Positions 7,165-14,167 of a stretch of DNA of 15,401 bases are shown one piece after another (the stretch's first letter is position 1; each line of letters opens with the position of its first letter). The DNA is from Clostridium sp. UBA4746. GTDB lineage: Bacteria; Bacillota; Clostridia; Clostridiales; Clostridiaceae. The notes beneath the pieces were generated by a model. The model was not told where the DNA came from. It ran no database searches and saw only the letters and a list, made by a program, of their open reading frames with translations. The stretch is taken from assembly GCA_002403785.1 (NCBI GenBank), contig DHIM01000281.1, positions 44,513 to 59,913 on the forward strand. Direction: 5' to 3'. The position numbers were made by a program, and so were the translations under genes.

Positions 7165-7890
7165 TTACTTAGGGATTTCTCTATTTATTATAAATTCTTT
7201 AGCTTTAATTTCTAAACTATCGTCTAAAGAAGTTAAAGCTACTTCATTATATTTATTGTTTAATGCTAAAGTAAGTATCCTGTCAGCAAGCTCAGGATTT
7301 TTAGACAGAAGTGAACCATGGAAATAAGTACAGAAGGTATTTTTATAAATGCAGCCCTCATAACCATCTTCTCCGTTGTTACCATATCCAACTTTAACTG
7401 TGCCAAGGGGTAATAAATCGTTAATATAAGTTCTTCCGGAATGATTTTCAAAGCCTACATAAGTTTCATCAAAGACTTTATTATGAATAATTGTGTTGCC
7501 TATGAAACGTTTATCTCCGCCTTCAGTGTAAATATCTAAAATACCAAGGCCCTCCAGTTTTTCACCGTCCGGGGTAGTATAATATTTTCCAAGTAATTGA
7601 TATCCACCACAAATAGCTAAAAATACTTTCCCACTTTCTATATATTCTTCCATTGCAGATTTTTTAAATTCTATTAAGTCCGGTGAAACTATGGTCTGCT
7701 CATAATCTTGTCCTCCACCGAAAAATACAATATCATAATCCTCTGCATTGAATATATCACCCATAGATACATTAACAATACTTACTTTAAACCCGCGTAG
7801 TTCCGCTCTGTGTTTCAATATTAAAATATTTCCTACATCCCCATATACATTCAACAAATCAGGATACAAATGACAAATATTAATTTCCAT
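7165..7890 (-). CDS. gatD: Lipid II isoglutaminyl synthase, glutaminase subunit GatD
   Basis: Class I glutamine amidotransferase-like subunit that releases ammonia from glutamine. MurT uses it to convert the D-glutamate of the lipid II stem peptide to D-isoglutamine at the inner face of the membrane. The 241-residue length fits the family. Visible features are N-terminal HLYPDLLNVYGD, the FGGGQDYE loop (57-64), nucleophile C94 in AICGGYQLLG, R128 in KRFIGN (matching the substrate-binding arginine of characterised GatD) and H191 in YFHGSLL. C94 and H191 match the described Cys/His catalytic pair. It starts 43 bases after the murT stop, the usual gene order. The ribosome binding site GAGGT lies about 13 bases from the ATG, a rather long spacing. 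The family could be confused with CobB/CobQ, but the pairing with MurT settles it. Confidence 0.94.
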   Translation of the reverse strand: MEINICHLYPDLLNVYGDVGNILILKHRAELRGFKVSIVNVSMGDIFNAEDYDIVFFGGGQDYEQTIVSPDLIEFKKSAMEEYIESGKVFLAICGGYQLLGKYYTTPDGEKLEGLGILDIYTEGGDKRFIGNTIIHNKVFDETYVGFENHSGRTYINDLLPLGTVKVGYGNNGEDGYEGCIYKNTFCTYFHGSLLSKNPELADRILTLALNNKYNEVALTSLDDSLEIKAKEFIINREIPK

Positions 7891-7933
7891 ATTATTTTTG
7901 TTTACCTCGCCTTCTAATTTAGATTACGTAATA

Positions 7934-9292
7934 TTACCAAATTTTTTTTATGTAACCTTTAGTGTGTAAAAATTTTCTTAAATTTATCATGGCAGTATAA
8001 GTAGCTAGTATATAAACTATCTCGCCATTACAGGACTTAATCTTATTTAGTAAGGTTTCTTCATCACTACATAAGAGAAAGGAATCAGATGAAAAACCTG
8101 CGACCTTGAGCCTTATGGCCATATCATACAGACGTATTCCTGATATCATAATTTTATTAATATTGAGGCTAGTTAAACGTTCAAAATTTACATCCCAAAT
8201 CCATGAAACATCTTTTCCATCTGCATAATTATCATTTAGCATAAGAGATAAATTTAGTTCTCTTTTATCTAGATTAATAGTGTTTACGGCTTCGTCATAG
8301 CCAGCAGGATTTTTGACTAATATTATTTTAACTTCAGTGCCTTCAATATTTAAGCTTTCTTGTCTTCCAAAGCTACTAGCTACAGTTTTAAGAGAATGCT
8401 CTATAGTGGTATCTTCAATACCTAATAATTTAGCTACAGAATATGCACATAGGGCATTATAAATATTATAAGTACCTGGCTGGTTTATGTAATATTGTTT
8501 ACTATTAATATGAACGGTGGAACCACTTGTGTTTAAATCAATAATTTTATCTACAGAGTATGTAAGGGATGGGCGTTTATATCCGCAACCAGTGCAATAG
8601 AAATCTCCTAGATGGTTGTAAGTAATAAAATTATATTCATAAGGAGATTTGCAGATTGTGCAAAACTTAGCATCTGCGTTTATATCTACAATTTTGTTGT
8701 CATTAATTTTAGTACCAAAACCATAGTATACAATATCATTTTTAACATTTAAGTTGCCAAATAAAGATTCGTCTCCATTAAGAATAAGTGTTGATTCGGG
8801 AACTTTATTGATGCCCTCAAGTATCTTCTTAAGAGTTGTGTATACTTCGCCATATCTGTCCATTTGATCTCTGAATAAATTGGTAATTGTAATGATATGT
8901 GGAGTTATATATTCAGTTACAAATTTAAGATTGGCTTCATCTACCTCTATAACAGCAATCTTTTTCTCGGAAGATTTTTTAAAAGAATAATTAGAAATAA
9001 AACATGCAACTATTCCTGTGTACATATTTGCTCCAGTATTATTAGTGATTACGCTCTTATTGCTATCTTTTACAATGCTGTAAATCATGCTTGTTGTTGT
9101 GGTTTTACCATTTGTACCGGTTATGAGTATAACCTCATAATTATTAGCAATTGTTTGCAAAATATCTTTATCAAGCTTTAAGGCAATTTTGCCGGGAAAA
9201 TTTGTGCCACCTTGAAATACAAGCTTTGATAATTTCATAATAAACTTTGAAACTAATATACTGAGTAATGACTGAATTTTAATTTTGAACAC
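7934..9292 (-). CDS. murT: Lipid II isoglutaminyl synthase, Mur ligase-like subunit MurT
   Basis: ATP-dependent amidoligase subunit that partners with GatD. The order is an N-terminal helix, a Mur ligase central domain with P-loop GTNGKTT (59-65), the conserved NLFRDQMDRYGE (138-149), and a zinc-ribbon insert with C211, C214, C233 and C236 in two CxxC pairs. The C-terminal DUF1727-type domain contains NDNYADGKDVSWIWD (353-367). By family comparison an aspartate of this motif, probably D361, completes the GatD catalytic triad. The 452-residue length is typical. Unlike MurC-F it lacks a UDP-MurNAc-binding N-terminal domain. The GTG start at 9292 is uncertain: AAAGGA ends only one base before it, yet the length upstream of the P-loop agrees with relatives. 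The predicted promoter is about 40 bases upstream. Confidence 0.94.
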   Translation of the reverse strand: MFKIKIQSLLSILVSKFIMKLSKLVFQGGTNFPGKIALKLDKDILQTIANNYEVILITGTNGKTTTTSMIYSIVKDSNKSVITNNTGANMYTGIVACFISNYSFKKSSEKKIAVIEVDEANLKFVTEYITPHIITITNLFRDQMDRYGEVYTTLKKILEGINKVPESTLILNGDESLFGNLNVKNDIVYYGFGTKINDNKIVDINADAKFCTICKSPYEYNFITYNHLGDFYCTGCGYKRPSLTYSVDKIIDLNTSGSTVHINSKQYYINQPGTYNIYNALCAYSVAKLLGIEDTTIEHSLKTVASSFGRQESLNIEGTEVKIILVKNPAGYDEAVNTINLDKRELNLSLMLNDNYADGKDVSWIWDVNFERLTSLNINKIMISGIRLYDMAIRLKVAGFSSDSFLLCSDEETLLNKIKSCNGEIVYILATYTAMINLRKFLHTKGYIKKIW

Positions 9293-9330
9293 ATCCTTTA
9301 ATTGTACTACTATATTTAAGTTAATTTAAT

Positions 9331-9358
9331 TTTATAACATAGTTGCGTAAATGTCTAA
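9331..9358 (-). promoter_or_regulatory. Predicted murT-gatD promoter (extended -10)
   Basis: On the minus strand, TG-T-TATAAA (extended -10; hexamer at 9331-9336) follows TTAGAC (9353-9358) at 16 bases. Transcription would start near 9324, about 30 bases before the murT GTG. The 13-base string AACTATGTTATAA (minus strand 9332-9344) is identical to the -10 region ahead of the HTH-TPR regulator pair (4378-4390). Confidence 0.5.
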
Positions 9359-9556
9359 CATATTAATGTAACTTAGAATTAAATATTATGGATTTTTAGC
9401 TATGTATTTGTTAGAATATAACTATAACACACAAAACGTTGGATTTGAAAAAATTAGTAACAGTGTCCTAAAACATATTTTTAAAAGAGTATAATTTATA
9501 TATTAGAATTTAGTGAAATAAATATGATAAGAACTGAATCTATAACTAAATAATAC

Positions 9557-9599
9557 AAAAGACGACGGTTAAACGCTTTACACTACGTTGGGTCTTTTT
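9557..9599 (+). terminator. Terminator-like hairpin in the intergenic region
   Basis: AAAAGAC (9557-9563) pairs with GTCTTTT (9592-9598), and inside it AACG (9572-9575) pairs with CGTT (9586-9589), leaving unpaired internal bases. The 3' arm ends in a run of five T (9595-9599). No annotated gene lies upstream on this strand, so it may end a small RNA, read-through transcripts, or act as an attenuator. Confidence 0.45.
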
Positions 9600-9600
9600 A

Positions 9601-9629
9601 TGTAAATTTTCCTGTAAATATGATATACT
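9601..9629 (+). promoter_or_regulatory. Candidate promoter for the transglutaminase-like membrane protein gene
   Basis: TG-A-TATACT (9621-9629) is an extended -10 element with a weak TGTAAA (9601-9606) 17 bases from the hexamer. A competing candidate nearer the gene is TAGACA (9693-9698), 16 bases, TAATAA (9715-9720). The sequence does not decide between them. Confidence 0.35.
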
Positions 9630-9763
9630 CATTAAATAAATTATAATTTATTCCGCATACAAAAATAGACTAGCAGGGACCAGGTATTCTTTTAGACATT
9701 TTTTATGGATTAGTTAATAAGCAACAATTTTAATGTTACAAAGTGACCAAATAAGGAGGAATT

Positions 9764-10876
9764 ATGAGAAAGAATGGTATCCTTTATAGGGTTTTAATTT
9801 TCACTATCATAACGGCAGCTATAGTTCTTTGGAATTTTAAAGTTAGAACTAGTTTGAGTACTAAGGACGTAGGGTTAAAGGTTACTAAATGGGATAATTT
9901 TTATAGTGGAAATAATATTCATTTTTATTACTTAAATCCTCAGAATGAAAACTTAATAAAACTCAAAACTAAATATGAACTAAATAAACTTATAGATAAT
10001 AAAGCAGATCAGCTTGATAATTCTATAAAGATTATGAAATTTATTAATGGGAGAGTTAAAGTCCAAAGTACTGCAATGTCTAGTGATAAAAATGCTTTAG
10101 AAATAATGAAGGTGGCATTTAATGGAGATAAAATATCAGACAGTGATTATGCAATTATATATGAAGAGTGTTTAGCTTCTATTGGAATTAATGTGCGGCA
10201 AGGAGTCTTGCGAGTCACTGATAAAAAAGTTAAAGGAAAATCCTATTTTAATGTATGTGAAATATGGAGTGATAAATACCATAAGTGGATAATGATAGAT
10301 GGTGTCAATGGTTGCTATATGAGAGAAAAAGGGATGCCACTGTGTGCTGTTGAAATAATAAACAAGGGTATAGGAAAAGTTGAAATTGTTGGTTTAAAAG
10401 ATACTAGCAAGTATATAAAAAATATGTCAAGTTATTATGAAAGTTATAGTATATCTGTAGATAATAATAAATATGGTGAGTTAAAAAGTAATTCTAAAAT
10501 TACTTACTTGAAAAACAAGCAGCTACCTATTATAGAAACAAAGGAGGGCTTTATTCAACCTACTATTTTTGTTAATAATACGCAAGTGTTTATGATATCC
10601 CCTACCTTGCAATATGTGAACACAGGTAAGGAGAAAACTGCTACTTTAATATTTGCGAAAAGAGATTTGAAAAATGACACTAATGAAGTAGATAATTTTA
10701 CCATTGGAGCATTTATGAATAGTTATATGTTACCAAATTATTTTATAAGTGTTAATGGCGCTGACTATGTAAAAGTAGAAACTTTTTATAGTTTACAGAT
10801 GAAAAAAGGAATAAATTCTATTAAATTATCGCAAGATGGAAAAACTTTATCTAGGGAAGTCATAATAGAAAAATAA
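9764..10876 (+). CDS. Membrane-anchored transglutaminase-like protein, apparently lacking the catalytic Cys and His
   Basis: A 370-residue protein with a short basic N-terminus and one hydrophobic helix (about residues 6-23), so the remainder is probably outside the cell. Residues 105-190 resemble a bacterial transglutaminase-like core: DYAIIYEECLASIGINVR (128-145) corresponds to the DYA...LGIPAR block, EIW (166-168) to the E-V-W/Y strand, and MIDG (177-180) to the strand carrying the catalytic Asp (D179). By this hand alignment the usual Cys position is D126 and the usual His position is F162, so proteolytic or transglutaminase activity is unlikely and a binding role is more plausible. The C-terminal 150 residues look beta-rich, resembling an extracellular module. 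AAGGAGG (9753-9759), 4 bases from the ATG, supports the start. The fold assignment rests on motif reading, so it is only moderately secure. Confidence 0.6.
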   Translation: MRKNGILYRVLIFTIITAAIVLWNFKVRTSLSTKDVGLKVTKWDNFYSGNNIHFYYLNPQNENLIKLKTKYELNKLIDNKADQLDNSIKIMKFINGRVKVQSTAMSSDKNALEIMKVAFNGDKISDSDYAIIYEECLASIGINVRQGVLRVTDKKVKGKSYFNVCEIWSDKYHKWIMIDGVNGCYMREKGMPLCAVEIINKGIGKVEIVGLKDTSKYIKNMSSYYESYSISVDNNKYGELKSNSKITYLKNKQLPIIETKEGFIQPTIFVNNTQVFMISPTLQYVNTGKEKTATLIFAKRDLKNDTNEVDNFTIGAFMNSYMLPNYFISVNGADYVKVETFYSLQMKKGINSIKLSQDGKTLSREVIIEK

Positions 10877-10902
10877 ACATTTCACTATGAAATATAATTC
10901 TA

Positions 10903-10927
10903 ACTATATTCATTGCTTGAATATAGT
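10903..10927 (+). promoter_or_regulatory. Perfect 10-bp palindrome upstream of uppP
   Basis: ACTATATTCA (10903-10912) and TGAATATAGT (10918-10927) are exact inverted copies around a 5-base spacer. It lies 5 bases after a TATAAT (10893-10898) that lacks a clear -35, so it would cover the predicted transcription start, as an operator might. No U-tract follows, which argues against a terminator for the upstream gene. Confidence 0.4.
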
Positions 10928-10978
10928 ACATACACATGAAAAAAATTATAAATTATTATTTTAAGGAGCGGATATTAC

Positions 10979-11806
10979 ATGGATTTGAACATTATATTGG
11001 TGTTAAAAGCTATAATAATAGCTATTGTAGAAGGAGTAACAGAATTTATTCCTATTTCATCTACTGGACATATGATCATTGTTGGAGATGTTATAAATTT
11101 TAAAGGCGCATTTGCAACCAGTTTTGAGGTAGTTATTCAACTAGGAGCTATTTTTGCAATTATAGTTCTATATCGTAATAAAATATTGAGTTCAGTTGTG
11201 GAGCTATTTAAGGGAAAAGCTTCAGGTATTAAATTTTGGACTAATATTATAATTGCATTTTTACCAGCTGCAGTCTTTGGTTTTCTTTTGAATGATAAAA
11301 TAGATCAATATCTTTTCAATTCAGGAACTGTGGCTGTGGGGTTAATAGTTGGTGGAATTCTAATGATAATTATAGAAAATAAATTTAGGAATAAGTATAC
11401 TACAGAAATTATAGAGAAAATAAGTATTAAGCAATCATTTAAAATAGGTTGTTTCCAATGCCTTGCGTTATGGCCAGGTATGTCTAGATCGGCATCTACT
11501 ATAATGGGAGGGTGGATTTGTGGCGTGTCAACAATTGCTGCAACTGAGTTCTCATTTTTCCTCGCAATACCTACTATGGTTGGAGCCACAGCATTAACAT
11601 TATTTAAAAGTGGAATGAATTTTAGTAATGGGGAAATTATCACTTTGGTTATTGGATTTGTAGTTGCATTTTTAGTTGCAATAGTTGTAGTTGAAAAATT
11701 TGTGGCTTATTTGAAGAAAAAACCTATGAAGGTTTTCGCTGTTTATAGAATAATTGTTGGCATATTATTGATATGTTTAATTAAATTTGGTGTCATTTCA
11801 TTATAG
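10979..11806 (+). CDS. uppP: Undecaprenyl-diphosphatase UppP (BacA type)
   Basis: Integral membrane phosphatase that converts undecaprenyl pyrophosphate to undecaprenyl phosphate, recycling the carrier for peptidoglycan and other wall polymers. Overproduction of family members raises bacitracin resistance. The 275 residues form several hydrophobic segments. The two signature motifs are intact: EGVTEFIPISSTGH (18-31, with E19, E22, S27 and H31) and PGMSRSAST (166-174, with R170). These match the Glu-rich and PGxSRS(A/G) active-site motifs of BacA-type UppP. AAGGAG (10963-10968), 10 bases before the ATG, supports the start. It stands alone, 102 bases after the upstream membrane protein gene, with a palindrome in that gap suggesting separate control. 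No strong terminator is visible before the phosphofructokinase gene. Confidence 0.95.
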   Translation: MDLNIILVLKAIIIAIVEGVTEFIPISSTGHMIIVGDVINFKGAFATSFEVVIQLGAIFAIIVLYRNKILSSVVELFKGKASGIKFWTNIIIAFLPAAVFGFLLNDKIDQYLFNSGTVAVGLIVGGILMIIIENKFRNKYTTEIIEKISIKQSFKIGCFQCLALWPGMSRSASTIMGGWICGVSTIAATEFSFFLAIPTMVGATALTLFKSGMNFSNGEIITLVIGFVVAFLVAIVVVEKFVAYLKKKPMKVFAVYRIIVGILLICLIKFGVISL

Positions 11807-11852
11807 ATAATGGATGGAATGTTATTAGCATTTAAGCCATAGTAGTGTGTCA

Positions 11853-11881
11853 TTTATATTTTCTAAAACTTGGGGTATAAT
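11853..11881 (+). promoter_or_regulatory. Predicted promoter of the phosphofructokinase gene
   Basis: TTTATA (11853-11858) and TATAAT (11876-11881) are 17 bases apart. The -10 is perfect and the -35 weak. The start site would be near 11888, leaving only about 20 bases of leader before the ribosome binding site at 11898. Confidence 0.5.
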
Positions 11882-11909
11882 ATATTAAATAGAGTTTGGA
11901 GGGATGTAT

Positions 11910-13010
11910 ATGATACATAAAATTAAAAAAATAGGAGTATTAACTGGTGGAGGAGATTGTCCTGGGCTTAATGCTGTGATTAGGGCGGTTACTCGTAATG
12001 CTATTTTGAACTATGGGTATGAGGTAGTTGGTTACAGCTTTGGATATAGAGGACTATATACAAATGAGACTATACCATTAACGCTGGAGGCAGTGTCAGG
12101 AATTGAGCATAAAGGTGGAACTATATTATACAGTTCTAATAAAGATAATTTGTTTGATTATAATGTTCTCGAGAATGGTGTAATGGTGAAAAAGGACGTA
12201 TCTGATGTAGCAATTGAGAACATGAGAAAAGACGGTGTGGATGCTCTAATAATTATTGGAGGAGACGGTACACTTACAAGTGCTAGGGATTTTAGCAGAA
12301 AAGGTGTTAATATTATAGGAGTCCCAAAGACAATAGATAATGATTTATCAGCAACAGATACTACATTTGGATTTAATACTGCAGTAGGAGTAGCTACAGA
12401 AGCACTTGATAGACTTCACACTACAGCTGAATCACATCATAGGATAATGATACTCGAAGTAATGGGAAGAAATGCAGGTTGGATTGCATTGGAGTCTGGA
12501 ATTTCAGGATCAGCCGACGTAATATTAATACCGGAAATAGAATTTGATATTAATAAAATCATTAAAAAGATAGAAGAACGTGAAAGAGAAGGTAAGTTAT
12601 TCAGTATTATTGTTGTTGCAGAAGGTGCAAAAGAAATAGGTGGCGATGTTGTAATTAGTAAAATAGTTAAAGACAGCCCAGACCCAATTAGACTAGGTGG
12701 AATAGGAATGAAATTAGTCTACGATTTAGAGAAACTTGTAAAAAATCATGAAATCAGATGTACAGTATTAGGGTATATTCAAAGAGGTGGTATTACATCA
12801 TCTTATGATAGAATGCTTTCTACCAGGTATGGCGTTGAGGCTGTAAACTTAATTAATGAAGGAAAATTTGGAAATATGGTTTGTCTTGTAGGAAATAAAA
12901 TATCTCGTGTACCTTTAGAGGAGGTTATAGGACAACCGAAAAATGTAGATCCGAGTGGCGAATTAGTTAGAGTAGCTAGAAGCATTGGAATTTCATTTGG
13001 GGATTTATAG
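11910..13010 (+). CDS. 6-phosphofructokinase, mixed-substrate (group III) type
   Basis: Cytoplasmic glycolytic enzyme that phosphorylates fructose 6-phosphate to fructose 1,6-bisphosphate. The 366 residues show GGGDCPGLN (13-21), GGDGT (117-121), PKTIDND (139-145, catalytic D143 and D145), MGRNAG (185-190), AEGA (237-240) and GYIQRGG (288-294). In this superfamily Gly after GGD with Gly in P-G-TIDND marks ATP enzymes, and Asp with Lys marks pyrophosphate enzymes. Here G120 is combined with K140, the mix found in the 'mixed-substrate' group III, several of which use ATP. The phosphoryl donor is therefore not settled, though G120 favours ATP. The start is ATG 11910: GGAGGG (11898-11903) abuts the in-frame ATG at 11904 but lies about 7 bases from 11910. 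It has its own promoter and is monocistronic, so it may be a second PFK besides a pfkA-pyk operon elsewhere. Confidence 0.92.
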   Translation: MIHKIKKIGVLTGGGDCPGLNAVIRAVTRNAILNYGYEVVGYSFGYRGLYTNETIPLTLEAVSGIEHKGGTILYSSNKDNLFDYNVLENGVMVKKDVSDVAIENMRKDGVDALIIIGGDGTLTSARDFSRKGVNIIGVPKTIDNDLSATDTTFGFNTAVGVATEALDRLHTTAESHHRIMILEVMGRNAGWIALESGISGSADVILIPEIEFDINKIIKKIEEREREGKLFSIIVVAEGAKEIGGDVVISKIVKDSPDPIRLGGIGMKLVYDLEKLVKNHEIRCTVLGYIQRGGITSSYDRMLSTRYGVEAVNLINEGKFGNMVCLVGNKISRVPLEEVIGQPKNVDPSGELVRVARSIGISFGDL

Positions 13011-13068
13011 TTTTTTTTCTATTTATGAAGATGAATGGCATATAATATATATGGAAAATTTATGAGTT

Positions 13069-13106
13069 CAAATAAAAAAAGCTAGGTAACTAGTCTTTTT
13101 TATTTG
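13069..13106. terminator. Bidirectional terminator between convergent genes
   Basis: Positions 13069-13085 pair with 13090-13106 over 17 bp with a single A-C mismatch and one G-T pair, around a GTAA loop. The CTAG core is flanked by a run of seven A (13074-13080) and a run of six T (13096-13101), so it can end the phosphofructokinase transcript on the plus strand and the metallo-hydrolase transcript on the minus strand. Confidence 0.8.
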
Positions 13107-13140
13107 ATGGTAATTGAAAACTGTTATATTATAGTTTTGC

Positions 13141-14013
13141 TTAGTTTCCTTGATATTTTTTTATGTTTGTGCCATTACTTATAAGTACGATATTTTTATC
13201 TATATCGGTTCTATAGACTATACAATTTATAAGTTTTAATTTATCTAAGGTTTCTTTATTCGGATGACCATAGGTATTGTAAGTTCCACAACTTATTACA
13301 GCAATTTTTGGGGAAACTTCATTTAAAAAACTTTGTGAAGTTGATGTTTTACTACCATGATGTGCTACTTTAAGCACTTGAGCTTTTAAATTGTAGCCAT
13401 TGCTTATTAGTTCATCCTCAGCTAGTTTTTCGGTGTCACCTGTAAATAGATATGTTGAATTTTTGTAAGAAATTTTTATAACGCATGAGTAATCATTAGC
13501 ATTTTCGTATGCTGCGCTGTTGGGTGATAGCACAACACAGGAGGTATCAGGTCCTAAATCTAAATACATGTTAGGTTTAGCTATTTTTATTTTAAGATTT
13601 TTATTTCTTAGAGCTCTGATCATATCAACAAACGCTTGAGCGGAAGCTATGGCTTTAGGGGCAATAAATTCACCAATATCAAAGGTTTTAATTATATTAG
13701 ACATACCTCCTATATGATCTTCATGGGGATGAGTTGCAACTACATAATCAAGTTTAGTAATATTGTTATTTTTTAGATACCTAATTAATTTTTGCTTTGA
13801 ATCACTGGTACCACTATCAATTAGTAGGTTTTTATTATTTACTTGAATAAGTATACAATCTCCCTGTCCTACATCAATAAAATGAGTAACCATATTATTT
13901 TGTAAATCTACATTAGTTTTTTGTGTAGAGTTATAACCTATAGTTACGCATGTTGTTGCAATAACTAAGACAATGCAAATTAAGGCATATTTTAACCAGG
14001 TTTTCTTTGGCAT
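13141..14013 (-). CDS. Membrane-anchored ComEC/Rec2-like metallo-beta-lactamase-fold hydrolase
   Basis: A 290-residue protein with an N-terminal hydrophobic helix (about residues 8-26, anchor or uncleaved signal) and an exported or surface-held metallo-beta-lactamase domain. Visible motifs are DVGQGDC (47-53), LLIDSG (63-68), the metal site THPHEDHIGG (94-103; H95, H97, D99, H100), FTGD (190-193; D193), VAHHGS (216-221) and YGHP (248-251; H250). DVGQGDC plus VAHHGS is characteristic of the C-terminal nuclease-like domain of ComEC and of stand-alone relatives. It lacks the ComEC competence membrane domain, so it is not a DNA-uptake channel by itself. A nuclease or phosphodiesterase activity is plausible but not shown. 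AGGAG lies 9 bases from the ATG. It is divergent from plsC and convergent with the phosphofructokinase gene. Confidence 0.85.
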   Translation of the reverse strand: MPKKTWLKYALICIVLVIATTCVTIGYNSTQKTNVDLQNNMVTHFIDVGQGDCILIQVNNKNLLIDSGTSDSKQKLIRYLKNNNITKLDYVVATHPHEDHIGGMSNIIKTFDIGEFIAPKAIASAQAFVDMIRALRNKNLKIKIAKPNMYLDLGPDTSCVVLSPNSAAYENANDYSCVIKISYKNSTYLFTGDTEKLAEDELISNGYNLKAQVLKVAHHGSKTSTSQSFLNEVSPKIAVISCGTYNTYGHPNKETLDKLKLINCIVYRTDIDKNIVLISNGTNIKKYQGN

Positions 14014-14053
14014 ATAATTAATCTCCTATGCATATATTTGAAGTATATAAATG

Positions 14054-14083
14054 ATTTTATCCAAATAAATAAAAAAATATCAA
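14054..14083 (-). promoter_or_regulatory. Predicted promoter of the metallo-hydrolase gene
   Basis: On the minus strand, TTGATA (14078-14083) and TAAAAT (14054-14059) are 18 bases apart. The leader would be about 35 bases. It lies back to back with the plsC promoter and does not overlap it. Confidence 0.45.
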
Positions 14084-14098
14084 TACCCAAAGAGAAAT

Positions 14099-14127
14099 TT
14101 GAAATAAGGCATACTAAATAGTATAAT
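14099..14127 (+). promoter_or_regulatory. Sigma-A-type promoter of the plsC-like gene
   Basis: TTGAAA (14099-14104) and TATAAT (14122-14127) are separated by the ideal 17 bases. The start site would be near 14134, giving a leader of about 34 bases with AAAGGA (14154-14159) before the ATG. Confidence 0.65.
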
Positions 14128-14167
14128 TGTAGTTGGAATTTAATCTAAGTATGAAAGGAACAGATAT

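Larger units (their letters stand above)
9359..9763. other. Long intergenic region without a recognisable gene
   Basis: No ORF of convincing length or with a ribosome binding site occurs here on either strand. It holds a terminator-like hairpin (9557-9599), a possible plus-strand -10 TATAAT (9490-9495) without a clear -35, and candidate promoters for the downstream membrane protein. A nine-codon ATG frame near 9524 stops just before the hairpin but has no visible ribosome binding site. A short untranslated RNA ending at the hairpin is possible but unproven. Confidence 0.3.

Noticed and set aside
9751..9787. Possible pairing of the ribosome binding site of the 9764 gene (ATAAGGA) with TCCTTTAT inside the coding start
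   Set aside because: Only about 7 bp with a bulged base and a short span; pairing of this size is common by chance in AT-rich leaders.
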